The notes under the pieces were generated by a model. That model worked only from the letters and a program-made list of their open reading frames with translations, was not told the origin of the DNA and searched no databases. Source: Blattamonas nauphoetae (taxonomy: Eukaryota > Preaxostyla > Oxymonadida). From it: a stretch of 40,593 nucleotides of DNA. The first letter of the stretch is position 1; each line of letters opens with the position of its first letter. The translations under genes and the position numbers were made by a program. The stretch covers positions 1 to 40,593 of the forward strand of contig JARBJD010000501.1 of NCBI GenBank assembly GCA_033064195.1, written 5' to 3'. Below, piece by piece: positions 19,542 through 28,400 of the stretch.

Positions 19542-19560
19542 TTATAGAAAAATTAAAAAT
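19542..19560 (-). promoter_or_regulatory. TAAATG-type promoter of capsid paralogue 1
   Basis: The minus strand reads ATTTTTAATTTTTCTATAA immediately before ATG. T-rich block plus TAAATG at the start codon. Confidence 0.65.
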
Positions 19561-19589
19561 ACAATATACAATATTTCTTTTGTCCTTTT

Positions 19590-21458
19590 TCAATTTGGCA
19601 TTCTTCCCAAATCTTTGTGTAACGCTTTCAGTGTGTGATTTGGATAGTACTCAACTTTTGGTTCACCATTGCTATATCGTAATACCCACCACGTTGTTGC
19701 TGTTGTTGCTAATATTGGTGCTGGAGGATGAGTAAATGTTGTCATATTACCACCACTTTGACTTGGATTGTAAACATTGTAGTATGTGTCAAGATTGCCT
19801 TGATAAATTGGATGTGATTTCAAAGTGACAGGAACGTTCTGACCTCTGGAACTGATTGAATTATTGCAGTTCGTTGGACAACCACTACGTTGAGTTGAGA
19901 AGCACAAAAGGAAATCAGTGTTGTCATGAATTGGTCGTACTCTTGGCATCGTTTCGTTGGGATAAGTTCCATCACCAGTGAGTTTATCTTCGACAAGAGA
20001 ATCCGTCAGTGATCGCTCCAAATCGTCAGGAACAGTCAGGTATGAATCAAGGTTGAGTGTCGACAATGCAAACTGATAGAATCGAGCTCCAATCGTTGTC
20101 GTCGGATTATCTGGATAGTATTTGTTCAGTAGGTTCACTTGAATATTCTTCTGCATTGGATTGTGAAAACAAGTGACTTCATTGTCGTAGTGACGGAAGA
20201 GAAGCATAATATCCTTGGCATTAGCAACCACCATTTGCTGAGTACAGTCAATTCCTGTTGCCGTTGGTGCCTTCTGAAAAGGATAGAATGAGATCTTTTC
20301 TGCTGGAATTGTACCAGGACGATTCTGATACATCTTCTTCAGATTCTCTTTCGCTATTTCTTTCATCTTGTATCCAGCACTCATACAATACACATCATCA
20401 ATGCGACAATCCATTATGTTTAGAGAAATGTACTGATCCACATATTCTGGTTCTTTTGTGACAGTTCCAGCTGAATTATAAACTATATCTTGAGTTACAG
20501 TTGGTTGCAGAAATGATTGACCAATTTGAACAAAGTTCTTGGTGCACGATGTGACAAGATTGGTCAAGAAATATGGACGATGCTGAATGCAATTTAGAAT
20601 TGATGTTTTGATTGTTGGTGCTGAAGCTGTTCCATTAACGATTGATGATAATGTATTTTTCAAAGTGAGTTCAGGATTAACTGGACAACAAACAAAGGCA
20701 TCTTCATTCATGTACACGCTTAATTTCAAATCACCAAAGAGACAACGAGGATAGTCCGTCATTCCTGAGAATATAAGAAGATCTTCAAGGTTGATTGAAA
20801 CACGAATTGGGACATCAATACTGTCTTTGAATACTCCTGTTCCAGATGTTGTTGTGAAGTCTGATAAAGGAATATAAACACCAGCAACAGATTCATCGTG
20901 ATTCCATGCATTCTGCCAAGGAGTGTGACAATGTTTTCGATTCTCCAATTGACTCTTCGGTTTGATCATATTGTAGATGTGAGACTCCATTGATACATCA
21001 TTTGTTGTTGTGCTGATGATTCTCTGATTATTGTGAAGTACTGTAAGACTACGAAAGATTGATGCTGAATGCTTGAGTCCAACGAAGATGAACATTCTCT
21101 CATTCATGAACGATCCAACTTTTCCAGCTGTTGTTTGCCAATTATTGACTTTCAGAGTTGCTGTCATTGTGAACGTAATGAATGAATCGTCGATTTGACA
21201 AATGTCCTGATTACCAGTCAGTGGAATGATTATTTCCTGTCCTTTGTAGAACCGTGAATTCTCAGATGGTTTCAATTCCTGAATAGAAGTACTGTGTGCT
21301 CCATCATTCAGAAGGAAATTGATGTGATGTTCAGACATCAGTTGCTGTTGAATTTGACCAATATCATCTCGAGTGTATTTAATTGATCCCGTGCTGTTTC
21401 CAGTCAAAGATGTCGCTCCAATTCTTTTGTTTGTCAGATGTGTAACATGCGAGTTCAT
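19590..21458 (-). CDS. capsid-like protein, paralogue 2 (probable major capsid protein)
   Basis: 622 residues from ATG 21,458, preceded by TTTTTTATTTTTGATAAAATG. Early residues read MNSHVTHLTNKRIGATSLTG. A typical strand-rich start follows (FYKGQEIIIPLTGNQDICQI and DSFITFTMTATLKV), then the segments shared with paralogue 1. The length fits the double jelly-roll major capsid proteins of Polintons, which form the hexagonal capsomers. The gene is first in the leftward capsid block after the small virion proteins. I infer capsid identity from length, strand-rich composition and genomic place; a structure-based search would be decisive. Confidence 0.7.
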   Translation of the reverse strand: MNSHVTHLTNKRIGATSLTGNSTGSIKYTRDDIGQIQQQLMSEHHINFLLNDGAHSTSIQELKPSENSRFYKGQEIIIPLTGNQDICQIDDSFITFTMTATLKVNNWQTTAGKVGSFMNERMFIFVGLKHSASIFRSLTVLHNNQRIISTTTNDVSMESHIYNMIKPKSQLENRKHCHTPWQNAWNHDESVAGVYIPLSDFTTTSGTGVFKDSIDVPIRVSINLEDLLIFSGMTDYPRCLFGDLKLSVYMNEDAFVCCPVNPELTLKNTLSSIVNGTASAPTIKTSILNCIQHRPYFLTNLVTSCTKNFVQIGQSFLQPTVTQDIVYNSAGTVTKEPEYVDQYISLNIMDCRIDDVYCMSAGYKMKEIAKENLKKMYQNRPGTIPAEKISFYPFQKAPTATGIDCTQQMVVANAKDIMLLFRHYDNEVTCFHNPMQKNIQVNLLNKYYPDNPTTTIGARFYQFALSTLNLDSYLTVPDDLERSLTDSLVEDKLTGDGTYPNETMPRVRPIHDNTDFLLCFSTQRSGCPTNCNNSISSRGQNVPVTLKSHPIYQGNLDTYYNVYNPSQSGGNMTTFTHPPAPILATTATTWWVLRYSNGEPKVEYYPNHTLKALHKDLGRMPN

Positions 21459-21477
21459 TTTATCAAAAATAAAAAAT
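21459..21477 (-). promoter_or_regulatory. TAAAATG-type promoter of capsid paralogue 2
   Basis: The minus strand reads ATTTTTTATTTTTGATAAA just before ATG, the clearest example of the element's T-rich block plus A-rich initiator. Confidence 0.65.
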
Positions 21478-21499
21478 CAAATTAATGTTTTATGTCCAG

Positions 21500-21799
21500 T
21501 TACTTTTTCTTTTTTGGTTTCTTCGCTTTTGGTTTCAGATTTTCTTCCAGTTTCATAATTTCTCCTCTGAGTTTGTTCGCCACTGCTGTATTTCCTTCAT
21601 TGATTGTTTGCTCGTATTGTGCCATCTTTTGTGCATGGATTTGCTTGTCCGATTTCACGTCTGGAATCATCTCAACACCTGTCTGAGCTACCTTCGAAAT
21701 CAATGGTCCAACAAAGGGAATGAGATTTAGAAATGGAGCTCCAACTCTGAGTATATTTTTGCCAACTGCTGCTAATTTTGATAACCAACCTGGTGCCAT
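21500..21799 (-). CDS. small amphipathic MAPG-type virion protein, 99 residues
   Basis: It starts MAPGWLSKLAAVGKNILRVG, followed by a hydrophobic stretch APFLNLIPFVGPLI, a polar helix (AQKMAQYEQTINEGNTAV) and a strongly basic tail KPKAKKPKKKK. The arrangement of amphipathic helix, then hydrophobic segment, then Lys-rich tail recalls small core or membrane-active proteins of adenoviruses and adenovirus-like elements (pVI or pX type). It shares the MAPG start and KLxxVGKxxxxxxxP pattern with the next protein, so the two may be duplicates. Function is inferred only. Confidence 0.6.
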   Translation of the reverse strand: MAPGWLSKLAAVGKNILRVGAPFLNLIPFVGPLISKVAQTGVEMIPDVKSDKQIHAQKMAQYEQTINEGNTAVANKLRGEIMKLEENLKPKAKKPKKKK

Positions 21800-21816
21800 T
21801 TATGAAAAATAAAAAT
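21800..21816 (-). promoter_or_regulatory. TAAATG-type promoter of the 99-residue MAPG protein
   Basis: The minus strand reads ATTTTTATTTTTCATAA before ATG. Confidence 0.65.
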
Positions 21817-21870
21817 ATTGAATTACAACTTAATTATTGTCTGAATTGTATCATTGGATTTTGGGACTGA

Positions 21871-22077
21871 CTACCACTCCTTCCGAGATTCTGGTTGACT
21901 TCTGGTTATCATTCCTCCTAATCCATTCAGTATTCCTCCAGCTGTTTGACCGAATTTACTGTTCGTTTGAGAGAGCAATCCACCACCGACTTGAAGCAAT
22001 GTTGGAGCTAGAGGTTTGATGAATTGAAAGAACTGTTTTCCGATATTTTTGAGTTTGTTGAAACTTCCTGGTGCCAT
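21871..22077 (-). CDS. small amphipathic MAPG-type virion protein, 68 residues
   Basis: It starts MAPGSFNKLKNIGKQFFQFI and continues with PLAPTLLQVGGGLLSQTNSK and a Gly-rich GGILNGLGGM segment before a charged end. N-terminal amphipathic helix and Gly-rich hydrophobic middle suggest membrane activity or a minor capsid role. Resembles the 99-residue neighbour over the first 35 residues. It has its own T-rich TAAATG promoter. Confidence 0.6.
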   Translation of the reverse strand: MAPGSFNKLKNIGKQFFQFIKPLAPTLLQVGGGLLSQTNSKFGQTAGGILNGLGGMITRSQPESRKEW

Positions 22078-22096
22078 TTATGTAAAAATAAAAAAT
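22078..22096 (-). promoter_or_regulatory. TAAATG-type promoter of the 68-residue MAPG protein
   Basis: The minus strand reads GTATTTTTTATTTTTACATAA before ATG (trimmed here to the core block). Confidence 0.65.
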
Positions 22097-22113
22097 ACAA
22101 TTCATTATTAATT

Positions 22114-22740
22114 TTATCTCGGAATTGCTTTGGTGAGAGAAATGCCATAATTGAGAATAGTATTGTAAGCTTCATTAAAGGCAATACTCATATCCTTTCC
22201 ACCAACGAGAATCTTGAAAATGGTTCGAAAGATCGGGAGTTTATTCATGCATAAACACTTTTCAGATAAATCATCAAGTTCAATCACCACATCATTGATT
22301 CCAGTGAGAGTCGCAATGAGAGCACACAAATCACTTTGGTTCGTGATCAGTTTCTTCGATGGTTCAATGAGATTATTCAGTAGTTTCTTCTCACAAGCGA
22401 ATGCATTCTTGTATACTAGCAACAACTGATCTTTGAAAGCTGTAATATTCGATTCGTATTCCCTCAGTCTTGCCAAAGGCTTCGAACCCGCCCAGGGGTC
22501 GAGTGGGATTGTTCGACTTTGAATTGGCGCGGATGGATATGTCTCAAGTGGAGGATCATATGCACCTCGTTCAGTAGTTACCACAGGTTCAGAGCAGACC
22601 CGATCCATCTCCATCTTTGACCCTCTATTATCCACGCCAGATTTGCTCCGATCTTCGATGATGACGTTGTTGGTGATTGATGTTGGTACTGAAGAAGAAC
22701 TTGTGTGTTTCGTAAATTGACAACTGAGAATTGGCTGCAT
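22114..22740 (-). CDS. unassigned element protein, 208 residues
   Basis: The N-terminal half is polar and disordered (SSSSVPTSITNNVIIEDRSK), with a Pro-rich centre around YDPPLETYPSAPIQS. The C-terminal half is helical (YKNAFACEKKLLNNLIEPSK, ALIATLTGINDVVIELDDLS) and includes several cysteines. Promoter TTTTTTATTTTTACTAAAATG. Probably a minor virion or assembly protein by position; no family recognised. Confidence 0.6.
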   Translation of the reverse strand: MQPILSCQFTKHTSSSSVPTSITNNVIIEDRSKSGVDNRGSKMEMDRVCSEPVVTTERGAYDPPLETYPSAPIQSRTIPLDPWAGSKPLARLREYESNITAFKDQLLLVYKNAFACEKKLLNNLIEPSKKLITNQSDLCALIATLTGINDVVIELDDLSEKCLCMNKLPIFRTIFKILVGGKDMSIAFNEAYNTILNYGISLTKAIPR

Positions 22741-22758
22741 TTTAGTAAAAATAAAAAA
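22741..22758 (-). promoter_or_regulatory. TAAAATG-type promoter of the 208-residue protein
   Basis: The minus strand reads CTTTTTTATTTTTACTAAA before ATG. Confidence 0.6.
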
Positions 22759-22782
22759 GTTGTATATTCATTTTTGTTTTGA

Positions 22783-23811
22783 TCAACTGCTGAAATACAT
22801 TACGTCAGTTTGACCTAGTGTAGCGCTCAAATTATGTTCATTCGGAAGTGTATCCAACACTCGAGGTCCTGTATAGTCTACTGGAACCCATGTTCGTGCG
22901 AATGCTGCCACCATATTTTCACCACTATGGAGTATTGAATAGACAGGAGCAATAAGGCTTTCTGGAGTGATATTATTTCCCCTTAGTAAATCAAAACCAG
23001 CAGCTCTTGGATTGGTATATGAATTCAAGCGTTTAGTTACAATCTTCATAAATGATTTCTTTTTCAGTAAACCATTCGGATCAGCAAAGAAGTTATAATC
23101 CCAAAAGTCGCTCAGAAATGGAATTAATATTCCTCGATTCATATGAGTCGCTAATCCTGAACGAATTTTAGCAAAATCACCAAGAGAATTCACACCGATT
23201 GCTTGGTTTGGTTGACCAGTTGCTGTACTTGAACAACGAATTTTCAGGAATTTCATAGCTTCATTCGCAATCCACAATGACACTTGATATGGACTAATTT
23301 CATCAGGTGGCAAATCTGGATTGTCATTCCATAGTTTTGTCTTCTTCAACTCCTTCCATTGTGCATCAATTCTCGGACGTTCAAGCAACTTAAATGTAGC
23401 ATACTTTTGTTGTTTTCGTTCTTGTTTTGTCGGATTTGCAGCTGTCCAAGCGTTTCGATACAAGCCTTCACGTCTCTTCGAAATCTTTCCACCATTCCAA
23501 TAGCGTTCAATTCCATTCTTGTCAACCACTATCACATCGTCATTGTAACCATCTCCATCTCTATCTTCCACAAGGACATTCCAACCACCATATCGTTTCG
23601 GATTTGAATCAATCATTGCTTGTGCACTTTGAGCGGATCGAAATGCATCTTCATATCTGAGATCATAATCCTGTTCTGTTAGTATGTTACTCGCTGCATG
23701 TCTGGCTAGTTTATCTTTGGTGCTTTGTTTGAAGGGATTGACGCCTTTCTTCCTTTTCGATTGTGTAGGATTTCTTTGTTGAATCTGTTGAAGTATTTTT
23801 TGATCGTTCAT
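22783..23811 (-). CDS. unassigned probable virion protein with a DxDGDG loop, 342 residues
   Basis: The N-terminus is basic (QSKRKKGVNPFKQSTKDKL). Residues about 75-100 read YGGWNVLVEDRDGDGYNDDV followed by IVVDKNGIERYWNG. The DRDGDGYNDD string is of the calcium-binding loop type (EF-hand or dockerin-like), but only one loop is visible. The rest is mixed helix and loop, ending TDVMYFSS. First gene of the leftward block, sharing the 34-bp divergent promoter with the packaging ATPase. A structural or packaging-linked role is likely from position; the family is not recognised. Confidence 0.6.
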   Translation of the reverse strand: MNDQKILQQIQQRNPTQSKRKKGVNPFKQSTKDKLARHAASNILTEQDYDLRYEDAFRSAQSAQAMIDSNPKRYGGWNVLVEDRDGDGYNDDVIVVDKNGIERYWNGGKISKRREGLYRNAWTAANPTKQERKQQKYATFKLLERPRIDAQWKELKKTKLWNDNPDLPPDEISPYQVSLWIANEAMKFLKIRCSSTATGQPNQAIGVNSLGDFAKIRSGLATHMNRGILIPFLSDFWDYNFFADPNGLLKKKSFMKIVTKRLNSYTNPRAAGFDLLRGNNITPESLIAPVYSILHSGENMVAAFARTWVPVDYTGPRVLDTLPNEHNLSATLGQTDVMYFSS

Positions 23812-23845
23812 TTAGTAAGAAATAAAATATTTAATTTGTAAATAA
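23812..23845. promoter_or_regulatory. 34-bp divergent promoter between virion block and ATPase
   Basis: The leftward gene reads TATTTTATTTCTTACTAA before its ATG, and the rightward ATPase reads TTAATTTGTAAATAA before its ATG. Both starts are TAAATG, so two initiators sit back to back in 34 bp. This is where transcription direction switches in the element. Confidence 0.6.
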
Positions 23846-24733
23846 ATGTTTCATCAAAAACAAATCACACCAAGAAGAAAACAAGGAAGCAACTTAATAC
23901 AAAGGATGTCGTACAATTCATTCGATGATCTTTCAATTTCAGAATATGTCAATCAGAGACTGCAACAAGTGAAGACCACTAATGTCAGAAAAGAGCTGCC
24001 AAGTGCTATTCATCCTGAACTACTGTTCAATCGCAATAGTGTGAATGTGCTCATTGGAAATAGAGGAAGTGGTAAGACCTATAATGTCCTCAGAGAACTC
24101 CTGAAAGTCCAGGAAGTGCCACTCCAAAATGAGAGATTTCACTTGTTTGTTTACGTTACTGATAAGCACAACGATGGCACTTTTCAACGATCCAAATCAT
24201 TAATAAGGATTCCAATTGTGAAGGTCAAGTATAGTGAGATTTTTGCATTTCTGGAGAATCTATCAACAGCGAAAGCAGCATACGAAGAAATCATTGACAA
24301 TCACTGGGATGAAACAGTGACAGATCATTCAAGAAAATCAATACTGAAAACACTCCATCTTGATTCATTTCGAGAACGCAATCTTCAAACAATGATACTC
24401 CTCGATGACTGTAGAAGAATCCTCAGTGAGCGAAGAACGAAAGCGAATCCCTCAATTCTGATGGACTTATTACTGGAGAATCGTCAACCAAAGTTCACAT
24501 TCTTTCTCACCATTCATGAACTGTTCTCATTATCTCCAGATATGAAGTCAAACATTGATTCGTTGTGGATCTTTGGAGGCTTCAATAATGAACGAATCAG
24601 AAGAGTTTTCAATCAACTAAATGCCCCGATGGAATGCAAAGAGTTTTGGAGTACTTATAAACAATTAACGAAGCAACAAGCAGCGATATTTCGATACGGT
24701 CAAACTGTTCACATTGATTACCTCATGGTTTAA
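23846..24733 (+). CDS. A32/FtsK-like genome-packaging ATPase
   Basis: 295 residues. Walker A is in NVLIGNRGSGKTYNVLREL (GNRGSGKT, about residues 72-79), and Walker B in NLQTMILLDDCRRIL (hydrophobics then DD). Later comes KFTFFLTIHELFSLSP, like the sensor region of A32-type ATPases, where a mutated-looking strand precedes a polar residue. Such ATPases pump viral DNA into preformed capsids in Polintons, virophages and large DNA viruses. Length is normal for the family. I kept the first ATG (TAAATG context); an internal ATG at MSYNSFDD is an alternative. Confidence 0.88.
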   Translation: MFHQKQITPRRKQGSNLIQRMSYNSFDDLSISEYVNQRLQQVKTTNVRKELPSAIHPELLFNRNSVNVLIGNRGSGKTYNVLRELLKVQEVPLQNERFHLFVYVTDKHNDGTFQRSKSLIRIPIVKVKYSEIFAFLENLSTAKAAYEEIIDNHWDETVTDHSRKSILKTLHLDSFRERNLQTMILLDDCRRILSERRTKANPSILMDLLLENRQPKFTFFLTIHELFSLSPDMKSNIDSLWIFGGFNNERIRRVFNQLNAPMECKEFWSTYKQLTKQQAAIFRYGQTVHIDYLMV

Positions 24734-24846
24734 CACGATTCTGATTGATTCGAAATGGTTTAGGTATTTTTGAAATGGTTTCAAATGATTCCAAATGCAT
24801 TAATGTTCTTTTCAAAATGATTTTACACTTTTTTAATTCATTCAAA

Positions 24847-25179
24847 ATGAGTCTAACAGTTTTTGAACCATTTGAACCAGAACAGATTAATTTAGATTCA
24901 ATTGAAAGTTTTCAGATGTATTTAAACAAGAATGGAGAAATTCTGAAACGATACACAACGAATAAGCTGGACAAAATGATCAAGATTGACGGATACAGAA
25001 TAACGAAATCCAAAGGTGTAATCGCACTTCGAAAGGACTACTATGGCGGTTCTTCCACAATGACTTACACTGATTCTCCACAAAAATATGATGAACTTAT
25101 GTCTAGAATTACAGTGCTTGAAGACATTGTTAAACGTCTCGCTAGTGCCATTGAATCTAAGAATCAACGTTGGGGTTAA
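24847..25179 (+). CDS. small protein of unknown function, 110 residues
   Basis: I chose ATG 24,847 (TTCAAAATGAG) because the reading above it is poor. The product starts MSLTVFEPFEPEQINLDSIE, has a beta-rich centre (KMIKIDGYRITKSKGVIALR and KDYYGG) and ends in a coiled-coil-like helix (DELMSRITVLEDIVKRLASA). The end overlaps the next, convergent gene by 23 bp. By position between the ATPase and the polymerase it may act in packaging or replication. Family not recognised. Confidence 0.55.
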   Translation: MSLTVFEPFEPEQINLDSIESFQMYLNKNGEILKRYTTNKLDKMIKIDGYRITKSKGVIALRKDYYGGSSTMTYTDSPQKYDELMSRITVLEDIVKRLASAIESKNQRWG

Positions 25180-25432
25180 TTCTCAATGAATCCTGATCAT
25201 CAATGGAATCATGCAATTGTCTCAAACAATGTGAAACCAATTCATCATCCTTTATTATTTTTGTTGATACTAGTTGTATTAATCGCTTTTGTACTTCACT
25301 CAATTGTGCATCAAACTCTTGCTTCTTCAGTTGGTTTCGATAGTACCATTCTCTTTTGCTTATGCGTATTGCATTCTTTGCATCACTTTCTGATTGATAA
25401 AACTTTGGTCGTCCTTTCACTTTTGTTGACAT
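25157..25432 (-). CDS. small basic DNA-binding-like protein with GRPKFY start
   Basis: 91 residues beginning MSTKVKGRPKFYQSESDAKN, then AIRISKREWYYRNQLKKQEF and a leucine-spaced helix EVQKRLIQLVSTKII. A GRPK(x)Y motif followed by a basic helix and then a coiled coil resembles the bZIP-like small proteins common in Polinton-like and other virus-like elements. It may regulate element genes. The promoter GATTTTTTATTTCCGTAG lies directly above. It is the only leftward gene inside the rightward block. Confidence 0.6.
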   Translation of the reverse strand: MSTKVKGRPKFYQSESDAKNAIRISKREWYYRNQLKKQEFDAQLSEVQKRLIQLVSTKIIKDDELVSHCLRQLHDSIDDQDSLRINPNVDS

Positions 25433-25455
25433 CTTTTCTACGGAAATAAAAAATC
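25433..25455 (-). promoter_or_regulatory. T-rich promoter of the GRPKFY protein
   Basis: The minus strand reads TGATTTTTTATTTCCGTAG before AAAAGATG. It resembles the promoters of the primase and of the 17,406-17,816 gene (T-rich block, then TAG, then a short A-rich leader), a second class next to the TAAATG class. Confidence 0.5.
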
Positions 25456-25474
25456 AGATTTTAATTTATGAATT

Positions 25475-25499
25475 CAATTTTTTATCCTGTAAGAAATAT
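25475..25499 (+). promoter_or_regulatory. promoter of the DNA polymerase gene
   Basis: AATTTTTTATCCTGTAAGAA followed by ATAT and the ATG. T-rich core then a TAAG-containing leader, close to the primase-type promoter. Confidence 0.5.
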
Positions 25500-28400
25500 A
25501 TGGAGAACTTATCAATAAAGCTCATTAATGAATTTGCTCAAAAGCTGGGAGTTGATTGGGATTCATTACCGTTAAAACGACTGATTGAAACTGCTACTGA
25601 TGCTCTAGTTCAGAATGGTTTCAGAGGAGACATAAACAACACAAATGAGATTGAACAATTCATCAGAACATTTACGATTCGGAATCCTTTGATGGCACCA
25701 GTGATTCAAGAACTAATGCAAAGACAGAATAACCAACCCATTAATGCACAACAAATTGATGCAAATGCTCAGCAGAAACGAAACACAATGGAAAATCAAA
25801 TGAGACTGAACCAAGAGATTAGACAACGACGAATTGTACAGCCAAATCAACAAGTCATTGAGCACGATCAAGAACAGAGAAGACAACGAAGAAGACACCA
25901 GCAGAATCTCAATCAAGAAATCCGAGAATATGAACATCGAACGAGGTATCAACAGATGTTAGCTCACTTTGAAGAACGAAGACGAAGATTTCTTAATTTG
26001 TATCAAGTCCCAATTGAAGAAGAGATTGTACTTCCACAGCTGCCACAAACGCAATTGAATGCTCTGATGTTGAGAGATGTCGATAATGTCCGAGCATTTG
26101 CGGCTGGACTCGAGAATGTGAGGGCTAATTTGGCTCCAGCAGGATACATCGCAGATCAACAATATCGAGACGCCAATGGTCCAGTTCAATTGTACTATCG
26201 CAATAATATCGCATCATTTGAAGACATTGAAGCACGACTCAGAGAAGTATTCACAGCAGAGAATTTCCCATTCAAGATCTCCTTTGACTTTGCAATTCTG
26301 AATTCTGTAACTGATCAAAATGGAAACACCACTTATGAAGAGAATACACCATTCTATCAGAACTCAATGAAAACATCTCCGATTACCGTCCAAAATCCTC
26401 AAGACATTGATGCTGTCATAAACGCAATGAAATCAAGAATTCGAGACAGTTTTGAAGTCACAGTGATTGATACCAAGAGAGTGCCATGTGCCATCTATGG
26501 AGCTGCTTTTTATGTGTACCGATTGCGAAATGGTGGTGCTTGTGTTCCAGGATTGAAAGAACATATTGCTCTTCAGACAGTGTTTTATGTTGATTGTAAA
26601 TATAACATTTGCATCTTCACTGCTCTGACTTATCTCACTCATGGAAAAGAAGCTGATGGAAAGAAAATATGTCGTGACTCCAGAATCAAGATCGCAAAGG
26701 AACATTTCACATCATTCTATCATTACTCAGACCTCACTAGTCCAGCATTAGTGAAAATTCTCAAAGAGTATCCAGGATTCAATATTTCAACAGAAATAGA
26801 CCGATTTGTAGAACACTTCAAGGTGAATGTACATATTTATGAAGCAATTGAAAAAGACAATGGAGGTTCTTGGATTTATGCTCTTTCACAGTCATTTCTC
26901 TCACCATTGGAGAATGCTAGAGACTTCAATTTATTGATGATCATTCTCGAATCGGATGCACATTTGATGTTCGTTTCTGATCCACAAAAGTTGACGAAAT
27001 TGATGATTTGTCCACACTGCAAAGACTATTGTCGTCCATATAATTCAAGAGGCGCAGGCACCAGAGACTTTGACAATCACGTGAAGAAATGTCTTGAGCA
27101 GGGAATCAGAAATGAAGAACGATCAGTGGACTTAGATAATGCTTCAGCTCCGATTCTAACTGCAGTTATTGACAATCCAACAATGGCTTATCTCTTGTCT
27201 CGAGGAAGAATGAATGAATACAAATACACAGATCAGTTCTTGACATTCGATATTGAAACCGTTATTGGCGAATTCTCAATGGATCTTCCTCCATCTGAAA
27301 ACACACAAGAGAAGAGTACCGTTCTGAACAAACATCACTTGTATTCATTAGCGTTCTCTTCTTCACTTCCATATTCACAAACAATGAAAGATGTAAATCG
27401 ACTTGAATGTTCATATGACAACAGTGGTAGAAAATCAGTGTATCTTGACAAGAGTTTCGAAGGAATGAAAGACAAAGAAGAAGAATGGATCAGAATGTGT
27501 CTCAAAGCTGGACTAATCGATTCTGATTTGACAAAAGAGAAGATCCAAAAGCAAGCACGCAGTATTGGCTTTATACATTTCATCATAAATGATATGTTCA
27601 AAGAAGCACTGAGAATCCAAGACTATCAACAGTACTCAGATCCAGAAATACCATCAAATAAATATGTCACAGTAATGGGATGGAATAGTGCGAACTTCGA
27701 TCTTCCTGTGATCATGAATGCACTTCACTTCATGCAATGGAGCATCTATGAACCACCACTTGGATCTGCAAAGTGTCCGAAACAGCTCGTGGTTCATCAT
27801 AAGAAACTCCAGGTGTCATTGAGATTCCTTGATGCAATGAATTTTGTATCGCCACAGTCATTGAAATCATTTGTGCAGGATTTTGGTGATGGAACTGATT
27901 CAAAAGGCATATTTCCATACGAAGCAATCAATATCACTAATGTTGAAGAAGAATTGAATAAATCAGAACCGTTTCCAGAAGAAGTGTTCTATTCACGTGT
28001 GAAAAATGAATCATTGTTGAAAGATCTTTCGTATTCTGACTATGTTGAAGATGCCAAGAGATTCAGTACAAGAAGAGAATACCTGAAGAACTATAACATC
28101 AATGATACTCTCATTATGATTGATCCAATTCAGAGATTGATTCAATGGTTTGCAGCAGGGAGAGTCGATATGTTGCAGTTTGTTTCATGTCCAGCAGCAG
28201 CAGTGAATTTGAGAAATATGTCAACATACTTTCCGTCACTCTATTCTGATTCACCTCCATATGCTGACTTCGATATCAATGCCACTTATGTAGTGAAAAC
28301 TTATGAGAAAGCATATGATTTGACACCAGCGAAATGGAAATATATGGTGAAGAATTATGAATACCAAGATGAGAGAGCAGATCGTGATTCTTCTCAAAAT

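Noticed and set aside
25713-25952. Minus-strand frames within the polymerase gene (here and at 25,959-26,189, 26,433-26,705, 27,335-27,601, 27,730-27,927).
   Set aside because: They lie fully inside a long frame with clear polymerase motifs and have no promoter block; Leu/Ser/Phe-rich composition is that of an antisense shadow.
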